Assembly: GCA_025084515.1 (NCBI GenBank)
Contig: JAJAGP010000431.1
Location: 62,001-126,000, forward strand
Direction of reading: 5' to 3'
Length of the DNA stretch: 64,000 bases
Source: Ancistrus triradiatus
Lineage: Eukaryota; Chordata; Actinopteri; Siluriformes; Loricariidae
Below the pieces are notes generated by a model. That model had not been told where the DNA came from. It made no database searches and saw only the letters and a program-made list of their open reading frames with translations. Positions 1-11,828 of the stretch are shown piece after piece; within the stretch, counting starts at the first letter, position 1, and every line of letters begins with the position of its first letter. Both the position numbers and the translations under genes were made by a program.

Positions 1-465
1 ACCCCATTAAGCCGCCAAGTTTTCAGACCGGTCGGTGGGTGGCACTTTAATCCTACTGACAGGGTTGCCTTCTCTGTTCTCTCGTCAGCTGGCAGGTCAC
101 CTTCCCAGCAGATCTTGACCCTGATCTGCTGACGCCTTGGTGCTAATGGTTTTTGCTCCGTTGATGTGTTTATCTCATCGTCAGCCTCAAGCACAAAACA
201 CACTGATGCGTTATTTTTGAACAATCAGAACTTGCAAAGCTGGATGATGTACAGCCCGTCTTCACGTGTTTCACGTCACAGAAACAATCATCAATCATTG
301 ACTATTTCTCAAATTTCTTTAAATGTACAGAAACTGTATATGTACGTATGTAAATGTGATTGTACCATCATGAGGGTTGCTCAGTAATACACAATATGTC
401 AGCATCAGCAATGAATGTCACTGCCTTTTGTCTTTGTTTTTTTAACCTCGTTAAGGCGCCAAAAA
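1..465 (+). repeat. Dispersed repeat, inverted partner of 21430-21860
   Basis: Two blocks match the reverse complement of the 21.4-21.9 kb region. Positions 8-58 match 21797-21852, and about 285-465 match about 21430-21625; the middle has diverged in sequence and length. The partner continues past the point where this window starts, so this copy is cut by the window edge. No coding capacity is seen and the family is not recognised. Confidence 0.7.
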
Positions 466-1695
466 TTAGACATGAACCAGAGGTAAGTGACATAATGAGG
501 TTATTCTTGAATCTTGAAATATTGCTTGAAATAGAGTCCCTACATTTGCTTTTACCTCCAGTTTACTGAGCCAGGGGCAGCCACAGAAAGAGTTTTTGTC
601 CCTGAACATTTTCATTGTCAGCAGAATGTGAGGAAAACAAAATATGAAAAATGTTTTCTGACTGAAAATCACTGACCCCTTTTTATAATGTTTCAATTGT
701 GTGTACAAGAGCTGGAAAAGCCTCCTTCTCCAAAAAATAATTTGGGATACAAGTCACATTAACTAAAATCGCTGTAATACTTTGAAGCAATTCTTCATTA
801 TTATGGCGTGTTTACTTGGTGCCGAGGCACCATGCTAAATTAAATGCCAGTTTTCAAAGTGATACAGAACCCATAACAATAATGCCGAACGATCAATAAT
901 GTTAACAAGCAAATAGAAGAACGCAGAATGGGTCTTCGAATGACTGCATTTCATTCAGGATGGAACTATATATGTAAGTGCCAATAAAGGATACTATTTT
1001 ATTACAAAGCTATCTGTGTTTAAACCTTCATGAATGAAATGATACCTCTTAATGTTGTCATCAACTTGAATGAATATCAGCCTAACAGAGTAATGATGTC
1101 TTTTCATAATGAGCAGTGCTACTGAATGGAATCAGAATGAAACTTAAAACTTTGTTTGAAGCACTTATGAGCAAATACGCTCCAATCAAGTGCCTTTATG
1201 CGCTAAAACAACAGATTAAGGCTGGTCAATTTGCATGTCAGTCAAATTGACTCTTGCTGTAAGAATATGCTACGATGAGATTGAATGAGGCTTTGTGGTT
1301 TGACCGTGCACCCAAGGATAGTTTAAACCTGATAATAATGACTGCATAAAGAAAATAAAGAACGATATTGCTTCGGTAATGTAGTGGTGGTGTGGTAAAG
1401 CTATGCTTTTAGATGATTTACACACATCTTCCTTCATTGGCTTATGAGTTTGGTAATGTGCTTGGCATAGTTTTGTGGTTGCAGGTTTGATCATTCTGAA
1501 GCAGCTCCTGGTATTACTGACTGCATTTCTGCACCATCTTGTAACATCAAACAGATTGTGGTTTCGCTTTGGATGCCACCCACTTTCCTGTTACCAGTGT
1601 CACTTGGATTATCACCTAGTAATACATGACAGTATTACTTATATTTAATCGTATTAGGACTTATTTGACTATTAAAATTCTTTTCAATAAACTGT
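466..1695. other. No gene seen
   Basis: AT-rich sequence with only short, shadow-like open frames. No recognised repeat, RNA or splice structure. Confidence 0.5.
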
Positions 1696-1699
1696 GGTA

Positions 1700-2345
1700 G
1701 CTCAGTTTTTGACCACCTCAGAACAATTCGGTTCTCAATGCATTTTGACTAGAAATATCGTCTTTGCTCGGTACTCGGCGAACTTGCTTAAACTTTTATG
1801 AGTCGTGCTGCGTGACTCGCCCTTGTTATTTTTACATCTACCTTAGTGCAAATAAGTCTCCATGGGTCCTAAAAAGGTTAGGGATAACAGCCAAACAAAC
1901 ATAGGCTGGAAACACAGGCTGCAGTTAACTTAGCAGCTATGCTAGCACCCTGAGTTCACCAATAGAGTAAGGGTTTTGCTTTTAATTTTCACTTTCAGTT
2001 CTTTACTCACTAAATTACTTGAGATTTTTCAACATTTTATTATAAAATAAACTTTGTGTTAATGATTTTGGCCAACTGTAAGTTAATGTAAATGTTTTAT
2101 ACATTAACTACAAGGCTCCGCTATTACACAGTATAAACTGCTCTACCAAACACTCGTTAACCTCCACAGTTCATATTACATTTAACTTGTCCTGTCTCCA
2201 TTAATGCATATAATGCCTTACACAGTGTGGATTTTCTGGGGGTCTGGAATGGATTCATTCAATTTACTAAATTTTGCTTGGTACTCGTCGTTTTCGATTC
2301 TCGACAAGCCTTTTGGAACGAATTACTGACAAGATCTGAGGTATA
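1700..2345 (+). repeat. Dispersed Tigger-like repeat, copy 1 (Fam1)
   Basis: The order of blocks matches copies at 28480-29045 and 60470-61145. Shared landmarks include the stretch around 'cctaaaaaggttag', a 'gcagctatgctagcaccc' block, and a later 'taatgcatataatgcctt' block. Both ends carry recurring 'ggtactcg' and 'gattctcg' motifs in opposite orientation, which suggests subterminal inverted repeats of a non-autonomous pogo/Tigger-type element. That class assignment is inference. No transposase frame remains. Confidence 0.65.
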
Positions 2346-2723
2346 ACTATAACTGGTTTATTCTTATTAAAGTAAAATGTTGCTGTGCCCCACTAAAATT
2401 ACCAGGGGCAAAAAGTCAATTTTATCCTGAATTGCTGAGTAAAACTACAGGACATGCAAATTCACTGCAGGCACTCCATTTTCCACAATGCCCCAGTATC
2501 AGTCAGTTTCTTTTGGTTTTTCTCATGGAGTAATTGACATTTGCAAATAATTAAAAAGAAGTCCGCCATGCTGCAAACAAGGAAATGATAGCACATAGTT
2601 ATATGTTTAGTGTATGTTTAACAGACTTCATTTTTATGCACAGTTGTGCCCCTATGACTGATCGGCAAGCAAAGAATTACAGATGTGCCCCTCTAATGAT
2701 TGTGTGCGCCCCAGTACAACTGT
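2346..2723. other. No gene seen
   Basis: Unrecognised AT-rich sequence between the Fam1 repeat and a SINE. Confidence 0.5.
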
Positions 2724-2920
2724 GGGACTGTGGTAGCCTAGTAGCTAAGTTACTGGATTCTGAACCAGAAGGTCCAGGGTTAAAATCCCACCTCTACCAA
2801 GCTGCCACTGTTGGGTCCTTGAGCAAGACCCTTAACCCACAATTGCTTGGACTGTAAGATTGTAACAATTGTAAGTCGCTCTGGATAAGGGCATCTGGTA
2901 AATGCTGTAAATGTAAATGT
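2724..2920 (+). mobile_element. tRNA-derived SINE, copy 1
   Basis: The head carries a tRNA-like A box ('tagcctag...') followed by a B box-like 'gggttaaaatcc' (canonical form ggttcaaatcc in sister copies), the split promoter of RNA polymerase III. The body and the 3' end ('gtcgctctggataagggc', then a 'tgtaaatgtaaatg' tail) are shared with seven further copies in the window. The tail resembles those of fish L2-type LINEs, so mobilisation by a LINE is likely. This copy has several substitutions in the A-box region. Confidence 0.9.
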
Positions 2921-4420
2921 ACAACAAGTAGTCTAGAAACACCTCTGGTAAAGGGCAGTGCATGACCATGGTCTGTGTGACAAAGAAGGGAAGTTAGTAA
3001 AACATATTTTTAAAAAAGTTAAACATGTTTAGTCTTTTAGTCAGTTATAAACTGGCTGAGATGTATGTTCTTAAGTTTGGTTCATACTATATATATGACT
3101 GTACATATTAATTACAAATGTTTGTCTCACAAGCAAAAAAAAAAAAGTAAAAAAAAACCACAAATGTAAAAATTAAGCAGAAGTAACTGAAAGAAAAGAA
3201 AACAACAACATGAATTACTTTCCGTTTTATTTTCCCTCATGTGAATCAAGGTTTAGCGTAGTATGAGCATAGACAGCGTGCAAGAATTGAGAGTATCAAT
3301 TCCAATTATGGGACACCATGTGTAATGTGTGTAAGAATTCACGTATGTCCAAACATAAACTAAAAGTTGAATTAATCTTGACAATAACATAAAAAAATCT
3401 AACTCAATTCCAAACTACCCTACCACTGCAGGCAAAACACTGGTGTCTGTGATCTAAAGCTGTAAAACTAAAGTCTGAAGTGTTTTGGCATCCCTATATA
3501 ACATTCAATGGCGACCAAGTGTTTTGTCGCTCTCCATTATACAGAGCAAAAGGTGTTCATTCATCATTATTTTCAAGGACTCTTCATCTGGTTTTGTGCA
3601 TAAGACCAATTCCCAGACAAATATTCATACAATGAAGAACAAACTGCCTGCGAGAGATGAAATACAGCCCTGACCTATCTTTAGTGGCAGAGCAGATTGA
3701 GTGCCACTGTTGTTCATGTATACAATGGCTGACTATCATTTACTTATGATTCCCTCTTCTGCTTCGTTTATGCTGCAAAGTCACAGAAAGGTCTGCTCAG
3801 GTTAGAGAATGCCGTTTTTGAAGCATACAGAATTTTGTAACAGATATATCCGTAACCATTTCCCCGCATTTGTCCACGACAGACAGAATTTGAGATGGGC
3901 TGTTGTTCTTTCTGACACTACTGTGGTTGCCTGAAGGAGAAAGTTAGAGGCTGATGCTATGGGGTAAAAAGTAGCAGCTGGTGGTCTGTGGAGAGAAAGA
4001 GTGAAGGCTTTGTCTGTCAGAAAGAGTTGATGGGAAAATTGGAGAATAAGAAATGAATGAGAAATGAGACGTGGAGCTTTTCTCCAGAGTGCATACGAAA
4101 TGACGCCTCGGAAGGCGGGAAGAGTAGGAAGAGATGTACACACACTGTTTGCTGTTTAGCACAAACTGCAGGGAGTTGGAATGAAGAAAGGGGTAGGACA
4201 AGAGCAAGAAAGACAGAGATACTGGGAGGAAGGATATAGCAGAGAGAAGGAAAACACATTGGCAGGGAAAGAGCAGGAGTAATAATTCCATTGTACTCCA
4301 CCAGCAAGTAATGGTGGTGTTTTTTAAGCCTGGTTTTTATCCCTTATACTATATTATTTATTATTGACTCCTTAAAAATAGCATAGTTATGTTCTAACAT
4401 GCATTCACTCTTTGGTTAAA
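2921..4420. other. No gene seen
   Basis: Unrecognised sequence with A-rich runs near 3135-3165. Overlapping open frames on the minus strand at 3800-4310 sit in pyrimidine-rich DNA, carry no known domain and read in several frames at once, so they are not called. Confidence 0.5.
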
Positions 4421-4424
4421 TTGT

Positions 4425-4530
4425 TCTTGTTATCCTGAAAACACTGGGTGTGAGGCAGAAGCACAGCCTGGACAGGACACCACCCCACCACAGGGCATCA
4501 CACTCTCACGCCTTCTTTCACACTCCTCCT
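4425..4530 (+). repeat. Fragment of a common fish retroposon
   Basis: A block with 'cctggacaggacaccacc' followed by 'cagggcatcacactctcac' resembles the body of a widespread fish repeat, other parts of which I see at 7056-7285 and 56270-56405. Only about 100 bp are preserved. Assignment rests on recollection of the family. Confidence 0.4.
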
Positions 4531-4745
4531 CTAGTAGTATTATAAAGCAGCCAGTCCACATCCCAGCAGTGTTCATTTTAGGCACATTTTACTCATTTAT
4601 TTATTGTTCGTTTTAGCTTAGTTTTAATCAACGAAAACTAAAATCATTTTTTTAAAGGTTTTACTCTTTTAGAGATATTAGTTATTACCAACTTAAAATT
4701 AAGAAAGCAATATAGTTGCTTTTTTCTTCAAATACATTTGGTATT

Positions 4746-5941
4746 TACAGTGGTGCTTGAAAGTTTGTGAACCCTTTAGAATTTTTCACAAGACCTAAAA
4801 CTTTCACACAAGTGAAAATCTGACGATGAGCCAATCATTTATTGAGAAACAGGATCCAAAAATACATATTAGTGAGTGGCAAAAGTATTGTGGCCATGGC
4901 TAATGTTAATGTTCATGAGTCCGCCATCAAAAGAACACTGAACAACAATGGTGTGCATGGCAGGGTTGCAAGGAGAAAGCCACTGCTCGCCAAAAAGAAC
5001 ATTGCTGCTCATCTGCAGTTTGCTAAAGATCACGTGGACAAGCCAGAAGGCTATTAGAAGAATGTGTTGTGGACGGATGAGACCAAAATAGAACTTTTTT
5101 GGTTTAAAAGAAAAGCGTTATGTTTGGAGAAAGGAAAAACACTGCATATTCCAGCATAAGAACCTTATCCCATCTGTGAAACATGGCGGTGGTAGTATCA
5201 TGGTTTGGGCCTGTTTTTTGCTGCATCTGGGCCAGGACAGCTTGCCATCATCGATGGAACAATGAATTCTGAATTTTATATCAGAGAATTCTAAAGGAAA
5301 ATGTCAGGACATCTGTCCCATGAACTGAATCTCAAGAGAAGGCGAGTCATGCAGCAAGACAACGACCCTAAGCACACAAGTCTTTCTACCAAAGAATGGT
5401 TAAAGAAGAATAAAGTTAATATTTTGGAATGGCCAAGTTAAAGTCCTGAGCTTAATGCAATCACAAAGCTGTAGAAGGACCTGAAGTGAGCAGTTAATGT
5501 GAGGAAACCCACCAACATCCCAGAGTTGAAGCTGTTCTGTACGGAGGAATGGGCTAAAATTCCTTCAAGCCGGTGTGCAGGACTGATCAACAGTTACAGG
5601 AAACGTTTAGTTGTAGTTATTGGTGCACAGGGAAGGGGGGAGGGGTGCTCATTCACACCTGACTGACATCCCATTGATTGAAAACACCTGACTCTAATTT
5701 CACCTTCAAATTAACTGCTAATCCTAGAGGTTCACATACTTTTGCCACTCACTGATATGTAATAGTGGATAATTTTCCTTAATAAATAATAGACCAAGTA
5801 TAATATTTTTGTCTCGTTTGTTTAACTGGGTTCTCTTTATCTACTTTTAGGACTTGTGTGAAAATCTGATGATGTTTTAGGTCATATGTATTCGGAAATA
5901 TAGAAAATTCTATAGGGTTCACAAACCTAAGCACCACTATT
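4746..5941 (+). mobile_element. Tc1-like transposon TcA, inactive
   Basis: About 1.2 kb bounded by terminal inverted repeats: 'cagtggtgcttgaaag' at 4748 and its near-complement ending 'aagcaccact' at about 5938. TA dinucleotides flank it, as expected for the family. A second inverted pair ('agtgagtggcaaaagta', near 4872, against its complement near 5740) gives the IR/DR layout of many fish Tc1 elements. The interior holds the transposase relic described separately. Confidence 0.88.
4895..5640 (+). pseudogene. Tc1 transposase relic (TcA)
   Basis: Cut-and-paste DDE transposase remnant. Conceptual translation across several frames shows LWTDETKIELF (first Asp present) and QQDNDPKHT (second Asp present). 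The usual SPDLNPIE block reads SPELNAIT, so the catalytic Glu is replaced, and a stop follows two codons later. The N-terminal helix-turn-helix half is largely missing and stops interrupt several places, so the copy cannot make an active enzyme. Confidence 0.85.
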
Positions 5942-6944
5942 TTAAGAAGCTGAAAAGACAGTTTGTCTAATTAAACAGTGCATTGACTACATATAATATG
6001 GTTTCACTGTGATTTAACAGTATTTTGTTCATAACTAGGTTACAAGAACAACATATTCAAGAAAGAGGTTACAGTGTTGTCACTGTTATATCAGTTTATT
6101 TAAAAACAAAGTCAATGCAGATAAGGTTTATTCACTAACATTTAGAATAGCATGTAAAACAAGTTGTACAAATGTAGAACACAAGCTAATGATAATGCTA
6201 CACATATGCCATATTAATATTAAACAACGATACAAACTACACTCAAAACTAAAGTTAAAAACATTTTTGGTTTCGGTCCAAGCATTAGGGGCTTAAGTCC
6301 CATATTATAAACCTGTTGGCATCAAGTAAAGCTAAACAGAAATGAATTAGATGGGGTGTTTACATACTTTTGTCCCTGTACTATATGCAGCCAGTTGCAA
6401 AATATCTGTGCACTTGGTTTTGACTGCCAGAGTATGAACATTATGGTTCATTTTGTCTTTGGCAGCCTAAAAATGAATGAAATTACCAAACATTTAACAA
6501 ATTATTAACACGAGTAATGTTTTTTACTACAGCCTTAGTCAATGTTAACTATTAAATGTTAATGTCAACTTTCTAGCGAACAGTAAGCGCTATCCAAAAT
6601 GTGTGCTTTGCGAGATTTATCTTATGATCTAATCTTACCTCTACCTACACCTTTCTTCCTATCTGTAAGTAATTTAAATGTTAACTAAAATCATCTGTTA
6701 ATTCGGAGGTTATGTCTGTTTATTTTATATTATAGGGTTAAGTGCTAGTAGAAACACACTGAATTACACTAGCAGAGAATGCAATGGTGCACTGAACCCT
6801 GCCCAGCACAATCCTCAGATAATAAGCAGTCAGAATTCAACTGTGCCACATTAATATGCAAGGACCACTGAAATTTAAATGTATGAGGTAATATTTTTAC
6901 CATAGGATATAAAGGAAATAGGCCGCCACTACACTACTCACCAT
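5942..6944. other. No gene seen
   Basis: AT-rich, unrecognised. A short 'tttacatacttttgtccctg' near 6359 resembles a Tc1 terminal repeat but has no partner. Confidence 0.5.
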
Positions 6945-7055
6945 CCACTTTATTAGGTAGACCTTTCTAAGACCCCCTTATGCCTTCAGAACTGCCTTAA
7001 TTGTTGTGGCATCGATTCAACAAGGTGCTGGAAATATTCCTCAAAGATTTTGGGA

Positions 7056-7285
7056 TGATTGACATCCCCGGTTCGACCCCGGCTTCCGCCTCTATGGAGT
7101 CTGCATGTGGTCCCCGGGCCCTCGTGAGATTATTCCGGGTGCTCAGGCTTCTTCCCACACTCCAAAAACGTGCATTAGGTTAATTAGCCCATGACTAGTG
7201 TGTTGATATAACCTTGTGTCTGTGAATATAGCCATTGATGCTGATATTTCGTCAAATAAAACTAATAAACAAACAAACATGACAG
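7056..7285 (+). mobile_element. Retroposon R1 nested in TcB
   Basis: This insertion has a 'ccgggtgctcaggcttc' core, an 'aaaacgtgcattaggttaat' block and an A-rich 'aaataaaactaataaacaaa' tail. The core matches, in reverse, 56270-56405. It splits TcB at 'gacat', a string found on both sides. A common fish repeat of this kind is known to me but I do not assign a formal name. Confidence 0.65.
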
Positions 7286-7508
7286 CATCACGCAACTGCT
7301 GTAAATTCCACCACATCCCACAGCTGCTCTATTGGATTAAGATCTGGTGACTGTGGAGGCCATTTGAGTACAGGGAACTCACTGTCATGTATATGAAACC
7401 AGTTTTTGAAACCAATTATTTGAGCTTTGTGACATGGGGTGTTATCCTGCAGGCTGCACGGTCAAAGTCATTTAAATCTTCTTTCTTCCTCATTCAGATT
7501 CACAGCTC

Positions 7509-7702
7509 GGGACTGTGGTAGCCTAGCGGGTAAGGTACTGGACTATGGACCAAAAGGTCCAGGGTTCAAATCCCACCTCTGCCAAGCTGCCACTGTTGGG
7601 TCCTTGAGCAAGGTCCTTAACCCACAAGTGCTTGGATTGTAAGAATGTACCAATTGTAAGTCGCTCTGGATAAGGGCGCCTGCTAAATGCTGTAAATGTA
7701 AA
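7509..7702 (+). mobile_element. tRNA-derived SINE, copy 2, nested in TcB
   Basis: Full-length copy with a perfect A box (tagcctagcgg), a B box (ggttcaaatcc) and the 'gtcgctctggataagggc' tail. It interrupts the 5' untranslated part of TcB, so it is younger than that element. It is one of the better preserved copies in the window. Confidence 0.92.
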
Positions 7703-7726
7703 CTTCAGCAGGTCGTCTTGACCATG

Positions 7727-8189
7727 TACACTATATTGCCAAAAGTATTCACTCACCCATCCATATCATTGAATTCAGGTGTTCTATTCACTTTCATGGC
7801 TACAGGTGTATAAAATCAAGCAGTCAACAGTCAATTCCACAGACAACTATCAGTTTTATTATAATAAAGTGGAAGCGATTGGGAACGACAGCAGCTCATC
7901 CACGAAGTGGTAGGCCACGTAAAATGACAGTCAGCGGATGCTGAGGCGCATTGTCCACAGAGGTCGCCAACTTTCTCCAGAGTCAATCGCTACAGACCTG
8001 CAAAATTCATGTGGCCTTTAGATTAGCTCAAGAACAGTAAGCAGAGAGCTTCATGGAATGGGTTTCCATAGCTGAGCAGCTGCATCCAAGAATTACATCA
8101 CCAATCACAATGCAAAGCGTCGGGTAAAGCAGTGGGGTAAAGCATGCGTGTGAAGGCAGGCGAGTGAATACTTTTGGCGATATAGTGTA
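7727..8189 (+). mobile_element. Internally deleted Tc1 element TcC (MITE-like)
   Basis: The 31-bp termini are about 90% complementary: 'tacactatattgccaaaag' at 7727 and 'cttttggcgatatagtgta' ending at 8189. They include the TA target duplication. The 463-bp length is about a third of a full Tc1 element. The interior keeps part of the transposase N-terminal region, including a GRPRK motif (AT-hook-like linker between the two DNA-binding helices) in a TTAAHPRSGRPRKMTVS context, but no catalytic residues. It is inserted in the 5' part of TcB. Confidence 0.85.
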
Positions 8190-8250
8190 TAAACGCACCG
8201 AGTTACTGCCGATTCGCTGATTGGATATTTACGTTAGCAAGTGGTAGTGA

Positions 8251-10585
8251 GTGTCATCATTATCATTACTGTTCTCTCTGTCTTCATCTACTGTACTGGG
8301 CTACCCAATAAGTCTATTCTTACTCTTAGAAGTAGTTCTACCTATTTTAGATATTTCACTGCTCTATCCACTTGGCTGTTCTGTCTTCCACTTCACTGCA
8401 GGCCAAGTCAGTCCATCAATTAAGCTTTCTTTCACACGAACAGCACAAGCTTAATGTAGCATGTTGGATCTAAAACAACTACCAGGCTAGCTTCTGCAGC
8501 GCTCGTACCATTATGTTGATGTTTTCACTTTGAACATGAAGAAAACGAACAGTTGCCTAAACATTCATCGCTGCAGGAGGTTATGTTCAATGCTTCGGCT
8601 AGGTTGGGTGAATTCGTATATGCTGGTACATTCTGAGAGATGAGCAATTTACTCAACAACACAGACTACATATCCATATGAATAAAACATCGGCCCAGTT
8701 TCAGCAGTGAACACAGAGGACCTGACTGAGAAAGTGGCACAAACAGCCAGGTGTAGACACAGAATTACAGCTTGAACCCTGCAATACATTTCTCCCTTGC
8801 CTAAGAATATAGATAAGGCACGGCTTCAGCTCTTATATTTAATAACATAGTACACTATGCGTACTTGTTAAAATCTGTCAGGAATATATACTCCTGGTTT
8901 GCAAACATGTACTTTCAGATCCAGGTAACACGCTGTACAGCTCACTTAATTGGCAGAGCGATTTTTTTCCCTTCAGAACATTACTGTTTAACATTTACCT
9001 TACCTTTACATATGATTAAAAGTGGTGAAAATGTTCCTGGAGCTGTAATGGCTTTGAATATGACCCGGGTATTAAATCATTTGCTTTCCATTTACCTGAG
9101 CGCAATAGATAAACAGAAATGTACTTTCGCCACCTTGTGTAATATTTTTATCCCCGAATCATTTCACACCACCAAGCTCCGAAGCACACGACAGCTGTGT
9201 GCCTGTGGATAGGGCTCTAAAAAAAAAAAAAAAAAAAAAGGAAAAAAAAAAAAAAGAGAGAGAACAAAAAGCGAAGCTATTAAGAGGCAAGGTATTATGT
9301 TTGCACGCGGTGCAATTTCTACCTCTTATCTGTTCCAAACGACACATCTGTTCAAAACAGCAGCGATCAAAAGCGTGCCATTTGAAGAACTGCAATCAGA
9401 AATGTTTAGGCTACTGTGACAGTGTGTCTGTCTTCATCTTCAGCTGTGCAAACAGAGGCTTTCTTCCATCTCACAGGAGATGTGGAGGACAACGTTTCGC
9501 AAAACCCACAAGGCAGCCACGCTTTGTGGAGATCACAATTATTGGCACCCGCGTGTGAAAATATTACATTTGTGGGAAGATGCTCCCAGAGTTTCTGGTA
9601 ATAAGCTTCTGGGGGAAAGGAAAAAATACTGTTTGCCCAGACTGGCAACCTGATCTATAAAAACTACAGGAAAATGCGCCAAAGATGTGTACCACAATGA
9701 AGACAGACTTGATTCTTTGGTACCTTTTGAAGTGAAAGCATGAATCTCTTTCTTTGTGCTTGGCACCCGTTTCTAGACAGAAATGTTCCCTGCCAAACAA
9801 AAGGCAGGACTTAGACGTACTATTCTTTGAATAGCCGATAGGTGAAAATGCAGAATCTGGCACTCCATTTCAAAGCATAAATAAAAGAGTTTTATCCGCA
9901 CCAATTCCAAAAGCAGGGAGAAGTTTTACAACCCCAAACACATCAGCCAGATATTTTCAGCAAACTGGGTCAGTCGGCAGCAGGCGCGAGAGACACAAAG
10001 TAAAGTTTTTATGAGGTGATGAGGTTAAAGTAGGGACAGATTTCAAGCCAACTGTATAACAAGTTTGATTAAAGTCAATGCTCTTTACAGGAGAGTGCCC
10101 GCCACAGATATTTTGACAGCTTGTACGCACACCTGGAGATCTTTATTCATCAGTCAGCAGGTATATAGCCGAATACAGCACAGCTTTCAGCACTGAAGTC
10201 AAATTAGCATTTTTATCATTCAGGTTTAAGGACGAGTGATTTATTATCGACTTGATTTATAGTTCACTGTTGTAGCATTTCACAATGTAATTAGATACAT
10301 ACAGCAAGGACAGCTATATGTTAAGCATTCAGGCATAAAGAGATTTGATTTAGGTTGTCCGGTGCAATTATGAGGATGGAAAAACTAGCAATCTAGCCAG
10401 CTTGTGCTACCCCTCACACCACGCTGCACAACACTGCATTGCTGATGATATTATGAAAGGCAATTTTCACATTCAATCTTGCCTTAATAAAATGAATATT
10501 CATTTAAAGTTTCATTTCAGTGTCATAGACATATGTATAATGGGGCTTCTCCATAGAAATGGAAGTCTTTTAAAGTACTCTCAGT
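8251..10585. other. No gene seen; poly(A) at 9219-9255
   Basis: Unrecognised sequence apart from an interrupted poly(A) tract. Open frames around 9160-9860 occur on both strands over the same bases, two of them running through the poly(A), and show no domain. Confidence 0.5.
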
Positions 10586-10919
10586 TACAGGACTGTGCAA
10601 AAGGCCACCATTAGATTAGATATTAGATATTAGTCTCTTTAGTAGAATACAACCGGAAAATACAGGAAACTTGTATTGCAGTATTATAATCAGAAAAACA
10701 GTTTCTACAGGCAACAGTGGCAAGTATTTAGTGTGATCTCCACTTACACTTGAGCATCAGCAGAATCTGGCAGCTTCGTCGGGATTCCAAGACCCTTCTA
10801 CAATCAGGAATGGTCTTTTTGGAAGTACTGCAGCAAATGAAACCACTTTGGAAGGAGAACAGGTTGAAGATATGCTAAAGCTCACAATGATGGGAATGAA
10901 GATTAGTTATATATAAGAA

Positions 10920-11162
10920 TTAGTTTCATTCTTACATTTATCGTCTACGCCATCCACGGAGGTTGGGTCCCTTTTTGAGACTTGGTCCTCCCAAGGTTTC
11001 TTCCTCATCATGTTTAGGGAGATTTTCCTTGCCACTGTTGCCCTAGGCTTGCTCAATTTGGGATTGGCCATAGATATTAGAAGATGATCTAAAATGTAAA
11101 GTTGCTTTGAGACAATGCACCATTGTAAAAAAGCATTAAATAAATAAATTACTTGACTTGAA
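10920..11162 (+). mobile_element. Retroposon R2, copy 1
   Basis: About 240 bp starting 'agtttcattcttacat' and ending in an 'aaataaataaatt' tail followed by 'acttgacttga'. It is closely related to 55044-55262. The body has 'ttgccactgttgccctagg' and 'tgctttgagacaatgcacc' blocks common in fish genomes. The A-rich tail suggests retrotransposition. It sits inside TcD copy 1. Confidence 0.65.
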
Positions 11163-11703
11163 ATAAGCGTTTTGTGCTTCACTCACCGCCTCTTTGCTCT
11201 CCTCTTAGCATGTGTGTGCTTAAGAAGTTTTTTGATTAATATTCACTTTTGCGAATAAATATATTTAATTTTTACTAAATACATTTCGTTTTTAAGCTAA
11301 TTATTGTATTCTGAGGCGCTGCTGTCCGTATTTCCTCTGTCAATTGGTCTCGTAAATGTGAAATTGTTATCTGTGGTCAAACCTGGCAACCCTGTCTCAC
11401 TGCTGACAAGGTGCCGTGTTGTGTTTTTCTCACTATGTTGTGATATCCTTTTAAAGTGGAACTTGAGAGAAAGCGGTGAGAATCTGTCAAACTGAGCTGC
11501 TTTTGCTACGTCATACACTACAGCCTCTCTCATTGGCTGCCCTTTGGAAAAGGTCAATGCCAAGTAAGTCAAAGCTTGAATGGGTAGGACTTTCAGTAGC
11601 AGGGTGTCAAAAGTCTGAGTAAGGTAGCGGCAGAGAAAACAGCACTGCTCTCTCCATAGAAGAACAAAAGCGCAAAGCGATATAGTTTTACGTAAGAGCA
11701 CCC
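11163..11703. other. Unidentified segment inside TcD copy 1
   Basis: About 540 bp with no partner elsewhere in the window. A 153-codon open frame on the minus strand (11297-11758) runs out of this segment into the Tc1 3' end, so I do not treat it as a gene. The segment carries 'tacgtcatacac' and 'cattggctgcc' (CRE-like and CCAAT-like strings), which may be chance. Confidence 0.4.
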
Positions 11704-11828
11704 TTACGGAGTGACGAATCTGATGACGTTTGACATTTTTGGATCCAATTGTTAACAATACATGGTCAGTATACGGCTGCTAAAACAACAAATCTAATGC
11801 TGGCCTAAGACTTTTGCACAGTACTGTA

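Larger units (their letters stand above)
6945..8250 (-). mobile_element. Deleted Tc1-like element TcB, with three nested insertions
   Basis: The 3' end starts at about 6945 ('ccactttattaggtagacc'). Read on the minus strand, host blocks lie at 6945-7055, 7286-7508, 7703-7726 and 8190-8250. They are split by a retroposon (7056-7285), a SINE (7509-7702) and a short Tc1 MITE (7727-8189). The minus-strand protein remnant has an N-terminal DLNDFDR stretch fused directly to DNTPCHK and WPPQSPDLNPIEQLWDVVE, so the middle of the transposase was lost before or alongside the insertions. A longer relative lies at 60208-61808. The outer 5' inverted repeat is not seen. Confidence 0.75.
10586..11828 (+). 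mobile_element. Tc1-like TcD copy 1, split by an insertion
   Basis: The 5' piece (10586-10914) and 3' piece (11704-11828) belong to one non-autonomous Tc1-type element. Ends are 'acaggactgtgcaaaag' and 'cttttgcacagtactgta'. The 5' piece has the family's 'atggtctttttggaag' block; the 3' piece has 'tttgacatttttggatcc'. About 790 bp of foreign DNA lies between them: retroposon R2 and an unidentified segment. Confidence 0.7.

Noticed and set aside
3802..4307. Three overlapping minus-strand frames of 96-115 codons
   Set aside because: They overlap in different frames within pyrimidine-rich DNA and show no domain.
6359..6400. Another Tc1 terminus ('tttacatacttttgtccctg')
   Set aside because: No partner terminus or transposase relic within 2 kb.
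11500..11545. Promoter with CRE-like and CCAAT-like strings
   Set aside because: Single short matches with no linked exon or start region; chance is likely.
11297..11758. 153-codon open frame on the minus strand
   Set aside because: It crosses the border between the unidentified insert and the Tc1 3' end, so it is not a natural gene.
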